A stretch of 64,000 nt of DNA from Lithospermum erythrorhizon (Eukaryota > Streptophyta > Magnoliopsida > Boraginales > Boraginaceae), in assembly GCA_019722365.1 (NCBI GenBank), contig JADFUC010001541.1:1-64000 (forward strand). Direction: 5' to 3'. A program made the translations under genes and the position numbers. Each line of letters opens with the position of its first letter. Position 1 is the first letter of the stretch. The notes beneath the pieces are model-generated. The model saw only the letters and a list, made by a program, of their open reading frames with translations. It did not search any database and was not told where the DNA came from. Below are positions 27,406 through 39,345 of this stretch, one piece after another.

Positions 27406-28900
27406 GGTATGTCCCTACGAAGTCTTGTAAGCTAAGTTATTAGATGCTTACCAATGCAGCCCAGACAAAAAATAGAGAAGCGAGCCCTTATTGAGAACAT
27501 TTGGCCTTTTCTCGGCCTATCATTTTTCACAAACTTGGCGACTTAACATTCACTTTCAGTCGTATTCCGCTTATTAGACTCCTGAAAATCACAGCATTTG
27601 AAAAACCATGTTGGGGACTAAAATTGGATTCTTAAGATACATTGCACTGTTAAATTCGAGACCACCACTTCTTTTCATCTGCCTTGAACTAGAGGAAAAC
27701 TCATCTTCCTTCTCTTCCTCTCCACTCAACTCAATCAATTGACCCGAGGAATGTTGAAATACGGGCAGTAGTGGTCAGTGTCAGTAGTCCCGTATCTTCC
27801 AGTGGCTAAATGCCCATTCGATGTAACATGTCTTCCTCCTAAACTCAGTAGGCCTACGTAGTCCATCTCTCCATTCTCCATTTCTTAACCCATTGCTTCC
27901 TCAATTATAGTCGTCTTCCCGCATGAATTTTTCCGTTTCATAACTATAGTCGTCTTCCCTTACCAAATTGTATGTGTCATGATCAGCGTCACCGGCTTAC
28001 ATGTGCGGCAGTATTATTCTCCATAGATTTCATCGCCCACGAACTTCGCTCCTTGCATCCACTATCCTTATCATTTTAAATCCATTACTCTTTACTCCCA
28101 CGAACTTCGACCCGATCATCGCGTACCCAGCATCCTGCATCATTGCTAACCACGTCACGAACTTGGCCCGCCACATCACCATGCATTTACGACCGCATTA
28201 GTTGCCGTCACTAACTCAGCCCCACCCGACCCATGCATGCAGCTGGCCAACCACATTATAATTTCACCCACCAGACTTGCATAGGCTACCACTCTAACAA
28301 GTATTGACCACCAACAATTACTCCATCATTCTTAGACCTTCCATCTCCTTTGTATCCTACTTGATGCGCTCTTAAGTAAATCAATTTCTTTCAAAGTTGT
28401 TGTATGCAGCATCTTAAATCACCATGAATACCGCTTTAAAGTAAACTCTTAGCAAGGCTTTTCCGGTAGGATGGGTGACATAAATCCTATTTCCTAACAC
28501 CACATAGCGTCCGTTTCAAGCATTGTCCGCATCGCCACTGCATTCTTGTATAGAGTAAGCCATTATTCAAAGAAGTCATAGGCTTCTTATAAAAGCGACA
28601 AATCCCTATAAGCTCCATTATACATGACAATCGTTAACCGTATACGTGGTCATTCTACGACACCTACATGATAAGTCTGCGTCAACAGCAGCCGCTGGCG
28701 TACGTATGAGGTGGCCACTTGGGATTAAAACCTCTTGTTGCTATAATCTTTAGAGTGAAGAAATCATTTTTCTTCCCTGTAGAATGCATGGTGTTAGTAA
28801 CTATAAATAATCACTAAATTTAACATGCACAATAATACAAATATATTAATTTATGGGAATTGTTCACAACTTACCATAATTTCTGGGGATATTAGAAGGA
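27406..28900. other. MULE interior, CA/CCA-rich, no supported frame
   Basis: This part contains repeated short words such as CACGAACTTCG, CTATAGTCGTCTTCCC (twice, about 27908 and 27943) and CCAACCAC, suggesting local duplication. It lies on the 5' side of the minus-strand transposase fragment and may be its decayed N-terminal coding part or an internal filler. Confidence 0.3.
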
Positions 28901-29287
28901 TTCGTTCTTATAGAATAGTTCGGGTTGCTAGCTTCGAGAAAATTCATCGGTAATTCATCTTTTTCGGAACTCACCGGGACTTACTTTTACCGACATTGCT
29001 TGAGAATTTTGATTGATGGATTTTTTGTGATGAATGGGTTTCGAAGGGTTTTTGGTGATGAAGAGTTTTAGAAAGTGATTTAATTGGATTGGGTGATTAG
29101 ATATGTTAAGTTATGTGTTAATAACACAAAAAGGCGCGTCTGGTAGCTATAAACTTAAAATAGTCATTTAACTTTGTCCCTTTACATTTTGGTGTAAAAA
29201 TATGTGTTTTCTTTATGCTTAATTTAGGGGGCAATAACAGATAAAACTTTGGGGGCAGGCGAAACAAAGGCATTAGTTGAGGGATTA

Positions 29288-29939
29288 CGTAGAAGCTTCT
29301 GTGATATTATAAAGGGCAAATCACGAATTAGCCTAATTTAACACTTTTTACATGAAGTTGAATCAGTGACCACAAGTTAGGAATGCTACTCAACTTAAAG
29401 AGTGTTTGTTAAACTCATTAGCAGCTTAAACTTAATTAATTCGGTACTTAATTTATTAAGCTTGTTTATTAATAAAGATTATTTTAAGTGTAATAAATTA
29501 AGTACATAATAAAACAACAAAAATTAAGTTAAAATTCCTAACTTATTTTTTACCTCTTAATCGAAATAATCTAACAGTCTCATAACTGCACGGTCCCAAC
29601 GCAAAACAAAAAACTTTCTTACTCCCTTTCTTCACACTTATAGTTTATCCACTTTCTTTATTCAATTTATAATACTTTTCGGATGTGTTATTTTCAATTT
29701 ATTTGTATTTTTATTCAATGTATTTATTAGTAATATGAAGAGTCGATTATTTTACTCGTTGTTTTTGTTAATTCTTTGTATTTTTATTCGAAGTTGAGAA
29801 ATATCGTGAGCGTACTTCGGAGTTCTTAAAAATGGTTTCGATTCTCATGGATGTCTGTCTTATCGGTTCCAACCTGAAGAAATAAGCGTAATAATAGGCT
29901 TTTATTGTGGCTATGCATAATTTTATCAGTAAGCGTGAA
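29288..29939. other. AT-rich spacer between MULE and tandem array
   Basis: Nothing recognisable on either strand. Confidence 0.35.
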
Positions 29940-32935
29940 TGATGCAAATTATTTCTTTGACGAGTTTGATGATGATAAGCAGCGTGTGAGGAATACTGGC
30001 TTGATAATGGAGACTACTTAGCAATCAACATCAGGTTTAATACAATTAAATGCATGCTCAATATATATGATTAATCTACGGGATCGAATCATTGTAGGTT
30101 TGTCTTGAAGTTAATTACGGATGAGAGACTAAGAATCATGTTAGTTTTTTTAATAATGGGGATGTCTACAGATTATAGGTTGAATGAAGACAAGTGGTTA
30201 TTTCTTATTAATTGAAGAATTTGTATACATTATTCAATTTTAGGTATGTGTGCTCAAATTAATTTATTGAATTTTATATGTTTTTTTATAAATTTTAAAT
30301 ATTTATTTAATGATGTGAATTTATTATCGCAGATTATAATAATGCTGATGCTATATGCAATTATTATTATTTTTATCAATAAAAATTATAATGAAAAAAT
30401 AAATAAATTTAAAAAAACCTAAAAAAATAAGATGAAAAATTTACCATGTAGAAAATAAAGATGAGTGAATTTACGTGAAGCAAACTTTTATTTTCTGCTT
30501 GGTAACAATTAAGGTAATGCGTAGTAGATAATATTTATATTATTAGTTTTATGGAGAAATTATCTTTGTTAAGGCGGTTCTGTGTGAAGAAATTCTTATA
30601 AAAATTAAAATAAAAAAAATTTATCAGAAGGAGTAAACCAGAAGCACATTAATTTTGGCTTCCTTTTAGCTTATGATAAAGTAAACTTGAACCCAATCTG
30701 ATTATTTTAACTTTACAGACGGTTTGATGATGATAAGCGCGTGTGAGAATTCACGAGGCGATAATGGAACTCTTGTAATCAGCGTCGGTTTAATACAAGT
30801 CGTGCATATCAAATATATATGATTGTCCCTACGAGGATCAAATGTTAACGGTTTGTGCTTAGAAGTTATTCTGGATGAAGCATTGCAAGAATCGTATTAG
30901 TTTTTTTCTAAGCGGGGATGTACAGATTATAGAGTTGAAATGAAATAGTGGTTATTTAGCATTAATTGAAGAATTTATTAATACATTATTCAATTTTCGG
31001 TATATATCTTTCGATTAATTTATTGAATTTTATATGTTTTTATAAAATTTTAAATATTTATTTAATGATATTTAGAATTTATTTATCTTTAGTTATATGT
31101 GCGCGTCTTTGCACTTATTACCAAATTATTATTATTTTATAATAAAATTATAATGAAAAAATAAATAGAATTTAAAAAAACCTAAAAAATAAGATGAAAA
31201 ATTTACCATGTAAGAAAATAAAGATAATGAATTTGTGAAACAAGCTTTTTTTATTTTCTGCTGGTGATAATTATGAGTATTACGTAGTAAATAATATTTA
31301 TAGTAGTATTTTATGGAGAAATTATCTTGTTGGCGGTTACCCTTGAAGAAATTACCATAAAAATTAAAATAAAAAATTTATCGGAAAGGGTAAAATAGAA
31401 ATACATTAATTTGGCTTGACTGTAACCGTAAATCAGCTGGACAATGCGATTATTTCTTTGAGCGGTTTGATGATGATAGCGCGTACTTGAGAATTAAAAG
31501 ACAATAATGGAGACTTCTTCTAGCGATCGACATCGAGTTTTAATACAAGTACGTGCATATCAAATATATATGATTAATCTACGGGATCAAATAAGCTAGC
31601 AGGTTTGTCTTTAGAAGTTAATTACGGATAGAGCTAAGAATAAGTATTCCGTTTTTTATGAAAGCCCAGGGATGTCTACAGATTATAGGTTCAAATGAAG
31701 GCAGTGATTTCTTATTGGTGAAGAATTTTGTGTCTGTATTCAATTTTTTTCGGTATGTATGCTCGATTAATTTATTGAATTTTTATATGTTTTTTATAAA
31801 TTTAAATGTTTATTTAATGATATTTAAGAATTTATTTATACTAGTTATATGTGCGCGATGCTGCGCGTGCCAATTATTATTATTTTATAATAAAATTATA
31901 ATGAAAAATAAATAAATTTAAAAAAAAACCTAAAAAAAAATAAGATAGAAAAATTTACCATGTAGAAAATAAAGATAGTGAATTTGTAAACGACTTTTTA
32001 TAACTCTCTTGGTGATAATTCTGAGTATTACGTAGTAAATAATATTTATAGTAGTATTTTATGGAGAGAAATTATCTTGTTAGTGATTCTGTACTTGAAG
32101 AAATTACTATAAAATTAAAATAAAAAAAATTTATCGGAAGGGTAAAATAGGAAATACATTAATTTGAAACTGACTTTTATGTGTGATCCGCCCCCTTTAG
32201 ACTGATCTGATTATTTCTTTGAGCAGTTTGATGATGATAAGCAGCGTATGAGAATTCACGAAGCGATAATGGAAGCTATTACATGATAGGTTTAATCTAG
32301 TCGTGCATGTAAAATATATATGATTAATCTACACGGGATCGAATCATTGTAGGTTATCTTAGAAGTTAATTCACAGGATGTATTTAAGAATAAGTATTCG
32401 TTTTTTAACAAGCGGGATGTCTACAGATTATAGAGTTGAATGAAGGCAAGTGATTTATTTCTTATTAATTGAAGAATTTGTGTCTATTATTCAATTTTTT
32501 AAATTATGTATGCTTTCGATTAATTTATTGAATTTTATATGTTTTTTATAAATTTTAAATATTTATTTAATGATATTTAGAATTTATTTATACTAATTAT
32601 ATGTGCTGATGCTTGCGCATGCAAATTATTTATTATTTTATAATAAAATTATAATGAAAAAATAAATAAATTTTAAAAAAACCTAAAAAAATAAGATGAA
32701 AAATTTCTAGTATAGAAAATAAAGATAGTGAATTTGACAGAAACAACTTTTTATTTTCTCTTGGTGATAATTACGGAGTATTCACGTAGTAGAATAATAT
32801 TTATAGTAATTTATGGAGAAATTATCTTTGTTAGGCGGTTCTGTGTGAAGAAATTACTATAAAAATTAAAATAAAATTTATCGAGAAGGGTAAAATAGGA
32901 AATCATTAATTTGAAACTGACTTTTGTCTTAGATG
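29940..32935 (+). repeat. Four tandem copies of a roughly 750-bp unit
   Basis: The anchor TTTGATGATGATA starts at 29965, 30723, 31466 and 32227, giving periods of 758, 743 and 761 bp. Each unit then has the same order of blocks: AATATATATGATTAATCTAC, GGGATGTCTACAGATTATAG, TTGAATTTTATATG, TATTTAATGATAT, AAAACCTAAAAAATAAGATG, GTAGTAAATAATATTTATAG and ATGGAGAAATTATCTT. Copies differ by many 1-4 base indels. In the best-preserved copy (fourth) the anchor lies in a short open stretch reading YFFEQFDDDKQRMRIHEAIM. No known satellite or transposon family was recognised. The array ends about 680 bp before the start codon of the RING-CH gene. Confidence 0.9.
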
Positions 32936-33618
32936 ATCATGCATTATATATAGTATAAATTTTAATATTTATTTAATCAGAATTATTATATTTATACTAC
33001 TATTTACCAATCTAATTAATAAGATTTATTATTTAATTATCTATTATAATATTCTTTATTTAATATGATTAGTATATAAGTAAATGAATTAAAAGGTTAT
33101 CAACATATTTCAATTTCGTATTTTTTAACACAAGCGCTATCAAGCAATTTCATTAGTCATAATTGATTCCAGTATCAATCATTTCATACTTCGTTTTCAG
33201 TTTTCACGTTTTAACAACACCCTTATCCCCTTATCTCATCTATAAATTAAGTTGGTCAAACTAAAAGTTTGAAACAATTTGATCGAATTATTCCAACACT
33301 AAACTTAAGGTAAGGTAATAATTTCAACTTCAACTAAACTATACATCAATAATTTATACTACCTATATCTCAAATTAATTGTTTACTTTCACTTCTAATT
33401 ATTCAAATGAACAAATTTTTCATGCTTAATTTGTTGTTATAATTTATTACAAATATACATGTATGATTTATTAATCTTTGATTTTTGTATGTGCAGGGTT
33501 TTGTGTTTTCTTATGACTAATTGATTTGGTATTTGATTGAATTTACGTGATTTAGGGTTTTGGGGTTTGCTATAGTTGTACATTGTGTTCATGTGTATGT
33601 ACATTTGGGGTAATTGAG
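32936..33618. promoter_or_regulatory. Upstream and 5' UTR region of the RING-CH gene
   Basis: AT-rich DNA between the tandem array and the start codon. A plausible 5' UTR intron could run from GGTAAGGT (about 33309) to TGTGCAG (33491-33497), since both fit plant splice sites, but this cannot be proven from sequence. No clear TATA box was singled out. Confidence 0.35.
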
Positions 33619-36600
33619 ATGATGAATGGGGAAGTTGAGCTAGAGGTAGCAAGGGAGAGGCACCCTACTGACTCGGACCCTCTACTTGATGATCACCAGC
33701 GCCGAAGCCAAGAGGAGACCGTGTCGTTGTTGGCGCCGCCGTTGATCGAGCCTCCGATTTCGTCTTCGTTAGGGAGTTGTAGTGAGATTGAGAGTGAGGA
33801 CATTGAGTCTGGGTCATTGCCATGTTGCAGGATTTGCCTCGAGCACGATGCCGAAAATGGTATCAAGATTGCTTGGATAGATATATTGTTTATGTGTTTG
33901 TGTGTGTATGGATGTGATAGATATTATGAATGATTTTGCTCAAGTGGAGCATACAATATACCAATGCCTGCTAAGAGTCTCTTGTCTGGGCATGATAAGA
34001 AGGGGTCAGAATGACGAATTTTAAGTATGGGTAGCGAACGAATGTGATACAAAAAATAACGAAAATATGAAAATTTAGGGTGGGGGGGGCGGACGAACCA
34101 AATACTCCCTCCATCCCATAAATATTGTCTAGTTTTAAATTTTTCAAAAATTTAAGAGATAACTAGTTAAAGTGGATCTATCTCATAAAATGCATGCAAA
34201 AGTTGGTCAAATGAGACAAGACATGAGAAATGAAAAAAGTGTGAAAGTATCTATTTTTCAAAAAATTATTCAGTGTTATTGTCCCCTATGCCTTTGGCCT
34301 CCCCCTAGTTTCATTATGCTTGTCGGATACTATATAACCTTACTCCTATGATGATATAATAGGGATACCCAACATGGAGTGCTAGGATTATCTACTACTC
34401 ACTTAGATAAGGAGTGTAGGTACTATAGTGAGTCATTTTGATTTATTCTAGTATATAAGGAGTGTAGATACTATAGTGAGTCATTTTGATTTATTCTAGT
34501 GTATCTAACAGTCATAGAATATGACATATTTGACTTAATAATACATGGAAACAATGATTTTGCTTATAAAAGAACAATTACCTATGCCATGTTACTTACA
34601 AGGTAGTTGGAGTACTAAATGATGTGTTTCTTTTTGATTTATTCTAGTGATTGAACCTTTCAGATTTTCCAATTTTGTAGTGATCTTGATTCTTAAGCCA
34701 GATGTAGGTCCAACCGTCCAATGCAAACTTTTATTGTTTGAGAACTTTCTATCTCGGATACATTTACTTTGGGAGTTTGTGTCTCCATAAGTTTATATTC
34801 CTTTTTTGTTTTGTTAATGTTCTCTTATTGAAATAATGTAGACAATGCATGATTTGTATGACAAGTTCTTTCTATGTCATATGCTCCTTTATCAGATTTC
34901 AGAATGTTTAATTAGTTCAAGGGAAGTTGACAGCCAACAATTTGATAGTAAATATGCATCTAAAAACTCTTTTTAGATTTCCCTTTTTCTTTCCCATTTT
35001 ACTTACGACTTCCATAATGTTTTTTGTACGTTGTTCTTATTTTGTTCTTTCATTGAGGGTTTAGCCATCAGGAGCACCTATCTTATTTCTCTTCATGCTC
35101 TGAAATATCACTTCACCCTGATTTTGGAGTCCCCCTTCTTAAGATGATACATGGATTTGAAGGGATTATTTCATGTTTCCTGACACATGTTTGCATCATT
35201 ACTTAAATTGTTTTCTTCTGCAGATGATGAACTAATATCCCCATGCATGTGCAAGGGAACTCAACAGTTTGTGCACCGCTCATGCCTAGATCATTGGAGA
35301 TCAGTCAAGGTTAGCAACTGAAATGCCTTAAAAGTATTTTAATCTCGTGTTATTTTTATCACTATTTGGATTTTCAACTGCAGGAAGGTTTTGCATTTTC
35401 ACATTGCACTACCTGTAAAGCTCAATTCCATCTTCGAATTGCGGAAATTGAGGATAACTCTTGGCGCAAAGTGAAGTTCAGGCTGTTTGTGGCTCGAGAT
35501 GTTTTTCTTGTTTTTTTGGCTGTTCAAACTGTAAGTATGCATTTTCCTTATGGATGATAAGCTGACACGAAGTACTAAAAACCAATCAGTTTTGAAAAAC
35601 CATCAAGTTAATAGTCCACTAACCATCCTGAAATCCTCACATGTTGGGTCGAACAATAGGTTCTCTTCATGTTAAACCAAACCAGGCCTTGTCCCACTAA
35701 GTGGGGTTGGCTACATAAATATGACGTCTCCAATCAGCCATATGTTGGGTCATCCTTCTGTTAAGTCCATGAACTCTAGGTCCTTCACGTTTTGAACTAA
35801 AAGTCATCAAATAAATTTCGCCTCTTTTCACTTGATATGCTATGCTCCCATTTTACATGGGCAGATGATATTGTCTCAGGATAAAAAAATTCAGCTTGTT
35901 TGCATCACCTTATTTTCCTCCTTTTCCACAATACCGAAGGTTTGATTTCTTTTAAGTGAAATATCTGGTGTAAAGCTCAGAGAGATTAAGGGTTTGGTAT
36001 ATAATGGAAGGAATACGTAAATGTTGTTTAAAAAATATTAAATTTTGCAGTTTGAGATTCTAATCTTGTAATATAAGCTAACATTTGTATTTTCATCAAA
36101 ATCTAATAGACACACACATATATTTGAAGAATCGTAATTAAAGTGACTTGTAATTGTTATTTATATATAGGTAGATTCTTTTTGAATGTCATTATTTTAT
36201 CTTAGTTTGTTTAGTAGATAACTCACCAAATCTTAGATTTGATCTTGTTGATTTACAAATTTCTCTTTAATTTTCATTGCAGGTGGTTGCGGTGATTGCA
36301 GCAATTGCATACTTACTGGACAAAGATGGAAGTTTTAGGAATTCATTTAATGACAGCTGGGACCGCATACTTTCCAAACATCCAATTCCCTTCTACTATT
36401 GTATAGGTAAACTTCAGATGACGCGCAACCAAAAAAAGAAGTCGATAAAACTTCAGAAGTTAACTATTACTTCAATCTCATTCCATTATCTGCCAAAACT
36501 TCGATACTAGACTGTTATTCATTAACTGTGGTACCCATGCTTCCTAATGAAACAGCAATGAAGGACAAACTGAGTTGTAATATTTGATTCTCAACTGACA

Positions 36601-38292
36601 ATAGGTGTTACTTTTGTATACTGTTATGTTACTTTTTTATGCAGCCCGCTACATATATGAGATGCATGAATTATCGGTTTGAGGTCTACTCTATAAAAAT
36701 TTCATTTGTTTGACCTTCTCTATATTGAACAGTAAAATATGAGATCTTTGAGGCTTGTTCTTCTCTTTGCATGGTGTTTCCCAAGTACTGTGTTTCATTA
36801 TAAATTGGATAGGGAACCGAAAGCAGAGAGTATCTAGTCGGTTTTTGCAATGTTTTTGTGGATATTTCTTTGTTCTTTTAGGCCATAGTTCAAGAATGAT
36901 GCATTTCACTTGCCTGTTATTCAGTTCCAGTGAAGACATGTTACATCTCTATTAGTTTTATGGCTTCAGATTTATACTTATACACATGGATATTGATTTC
37001 AGCAACCTTTTGAGCATATGGGATATGCCGATGGTGCTTGTGAGCCTGGCCTTTCAATCTGATAAACCAAAATGTAGACCTGTAGTGTCAGATATGCATT
37101 TGTGTGGTATTACTGCATTGATGTTTTGTTATTAGAATTAAAAACATACCTTCTGCAGAACATATTGTCCTGTTTGGAATATTTTATTTGTTTTGAGACC
37201 TGACAATGCAATCAAAATCAGGAGTCGTCTGCTTCTTTGTTCTTCTTGGATTTTTCGGGCTCATATTACACTGCTCATCTCTGAATGGAAATGATCCTCG
37301 GGTCGCTGGATGTCAGAACTGTTGCTATGGTTGGGGTATCTTGGATTGTTTTCCGGCAACGATGGAAGCTTGCTTTGCACTGGTTCTTGTCCTTGTTGTG
37401 ATATTTGCCATTCTTGGCATTGCATATGGTTTCCTGGCTGCTACCATGGCCCTCCAGAGGATCTGGCAGAGGCATTATCACATTCTTACCAAAAGAGAAC
37501 TCACACAGGTATGGTTTTTGAGTTCAGTGCTAAAAATATTTAAATCCAATTTTTATTGTAAAGATCGCTACTCAACTTAGAGAGGTTCTTACAACTTGAG
37601 CAGCTTACTGGTTGCATTTTTTTAGTTTGACTTCAGCTTTTAAATTCTGGTCTTCCTAATAATCTTTGTTAACTCTTTCGGAAATAACAAAATATACAGT
37701 CTTCTTTTCGGCTCTCCATACTGAAGATCACAAACAAAATCATGTTCTGCCACCCATACTGTTTCCTATTACTTCTTGAATTAACAACAGACTTAGGAGT
37801 CTTCATAGAATTTCAACTTTTATATATAAATTGGTTATAACTAACTGATGCAAGGTTTGAAACTTCAACTGATGGTAAATTGGCTCCAACTACAGGTTCA
37901 AATATGTTTTACATGGTTCATTTAAAAATCAACAGATTGCTTATGATTTACATGGTTTTCGCAACTTGACCATTTTTGAGGACTGAGGACGAGAGTTGTG
38001 CCAATTCCTTGGGACTCATAAAGACAGAAGTTTTAACTGATTCAGCATTATTTTCTGTGCAGACTAACCTGGTGGTAGAAGTATTTTTTTTTTTGCCATA
38101 CATCTCCACATGCAAGCTAGTTGGTTTCTTTCTATTCTTGCATATTTCAGGTCTCTTTAGTACTCAGTGTTTTCTTTTCTCTCCTTGGCGAAAATGCAGG
38201 AGTACATAGTGGAGGATCTTCGTGGCTGTTACACCCCTCCCAAGCTGGACTCGGACCATGAAGGACGTCTTAAAATGCTTAAATTACTGTAA
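33619..38292 (+). CDS. RING-CH (C4HC3) membrane-anchored E3 ubiquitin ligase
   Basis: Six exons: 33619-33859, 35224-35309, 35384-35530, 36283-36406, 37222-37508, 38200-38292, all with GT..AG borders and joining in frame to 325 residues. The start is the first of two adjacent ATGs. The N-terminus is acidic and serine-rich. Residues 70-120 form a RING-CH finger with C70, C73, C88, C90, H98, C101, C117 and C120 (CRIC, CMC, FVHRSC, CTTC), the C4HC3 order of MARCH-type ligases; such domains recruit an E2 and pass ubiquitin to membrane substrates. Hydrophobic segments at about 148-170, 201-219 and 249-277 predict membrane anchoring, with a cysteine-rich loop (230-242) between the last two. The C-terminus has YTPPKL. 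Intron 1 (1.36 kb) splits the first zinc knuckle from the rest and holds a Stowaway-like MITE. Function is inferred from the family; the substrate is unknown. Confidence 0.93.
34103..34300. mobile_element. Stowaway-like MITE remnant in intron 1
   Basis: TA followed by CTCCCTCCATCCCATAAATA at 34103-34124, the characteristic Stowaway (Tc1/mariner) terminal repeat next to a TA target. The matching right-hand repeat (GGGATGGAGGGAG) was not found, so the element is truncated or decayed and its right limit is approximate. Confidence 0.6.
34407..34502 (+). repeat. 48-bp tandem duplication in intron 1
   Basis: Two adjacent copies of a 48-bp unit starting ATAAGGAGTGTAG at 34407 and 34455, differing at about two positions. 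The tail TTTTGATTTATTCTAGT recurs near 34634 as a third partial copy. Confidence 0.85.
35675..35760 (+). repeat. Dispersed plant repeat in intron 3 (SINE-type 3' part)
   Basis: Contains GCCTTGTCCCACTAAGTGGG followed by GTTGGCTACATAAAT. I recognise this motif as a widely dispersed plant repeat ('CCTTGTCCCA..TGGGGTCGGCTACATGAAT') often annotated as SINE. It includes the small hairpin CCCACTAAGTGGG. The A and B boxes of the head are not seen, so it is a partial copy. Confidence 0.45.
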
Positions 38293-38655
38293 ATTTGCTG
38301 ATTTGTATGTATAAGTTTCTCTACACTAAACATTCACTGAATATGAGAATTTATGTCTCTCTGAATTTAGTCTAAAAGTATTCAGCATATATGTTTTGTT
38401 CTCAAAGATGGTTCAAGCTGGAGAACCATGTATCCATATGCAATCTGTTGCTTGCTCCTGCACGCGCCTAAAGGTACAGTGTCTAAAAGCTCCTTCTGCT
38501 CTTGGTTTATGTTAAGTACTTTGAAGTTTCATATATCTGGAGTTATTATCGAGAATTGATTGATTTTATGACACAGAGGCTTCAGAAAGGGATGAGAGTG
38601 TGTGTACAATACATTTTTACAAAAAACCAGTGGGATTTCAATGCTAGATTTACTC

Positions 38656-38661
38656 AATAAA
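38656..38661 (+). terminator. Candidate poly(A) signal of the RING-CH gene
   Basis: AATAAA 364 bases after the stop codon. Plausible but plant poly(A) signals are loose, so other sites are possible. Confidence 0.35.
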
Positions 38662-38699
38662 ATTACATGAATTCTATCTTTCGTTGAAGCCTTCGCCTC

Positions 38700-39189
38700 T
38701 TTGTGTACATTACACATGGTTAACCAATTCTGTCGACACCCCTTTGTGCATATTGCATATGATAATGCTGTTGTGTCGACACATTTTCTATCTCATGTCT
38801 TTGTGGCTTCTTTGAGTCAAACACATGCTTCAAACTGATCCCATGTATATTAATGAAATGATAGAAGTGAAAATCCAATTATTTGAATTTTGTATGTATA
38901 CCATGAGGTTTTGATTTAGTGTATAACAGATTTGTCAAATTTTCTTTCTTTCTATACTAAAAGCCTTTCTACTAGTTTGGTGGTTGTAGTATACAGGTTA
39001 CAAAGTGAAAATGGGGGAGCAGAGTGTGTGATGAATGAAGATGATTATTTTCCAGAAATAGAGTACTACACAATAACATATTGGTGTACAAATAAAATGT
39101 ATGAATGACGCAATCGTTATATTTTGATTATTTTATCTGTTAAAATGAAGGTCCCATCAGTTCATATCAATTAGGGAGTATTAGAAAAA
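38700..39189. other. Intergenic DNA after the RING-CH gene
   Basis: AT-rich, no supported feature. Confidence 0.4.
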
Positions 39190-39345
39190 CTAGTCTTGAG
39201 TGACAGCTTAGTGGTAAGTGATAAGGTGATTGGGGTGGAGATATTGGTATCGCTGTTTCGAATCCGAATTCAAACAATATTTTGATGAAATATTGTAAGC
39301 GTTGTTTCTGGTTTCGTATTTTGTTGGTCCTCTCCCTTGTAGAAT
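39190..39345 (+). mobile_element. tRNA-derived SINE (candidate)
   Basis: A-box-like CAGCTTAGTGGTAAGTG (39206-39222 approximately) and B-box-like GTTTCGAATCC (39255-39265; one mismatch to GGTTCGAATCC) occur in the right order and spacing for an RNA polymerase III promoter of a tRNA-derived SINE. The body continues to a pyrimidine-rich CCTCTCCCTT near 39340. No target duplication or poly(A) tail was fixed. Confidence 0.5.

Larger units (their letters stand above)
25810..29287 (-). mobile_element. Mutator-like element (MULE) with degraded transposase
   Basis: The left end (25810-25912) and the reverse complement of the right end (about 29215-29287) share an outer CCCT..ACTA..GC..GTTTC motif and an inner block of the form CCC..AAGTTTTTATC followed by TGTT/GTTT and TGCCC. 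Between them on the minus strand lies a MuDR-type transposase fragment (27109-27405). The left TIR motif TATCGCGTAAGTTTC recurs at about 63263 near the right edge of the window. A 9-10 bp target duplication was not identified. The interior otherwise has no intact frame. Confidence 0.55.

Noticed and set aside
29940..32935. CRISPR-like or centromeric satellite reading of the tandem array
   Set aside because: Units are about 750 bp and contiguous with only four copies in a plant gene region; neither CRISPR nor a typical centromere satellite.
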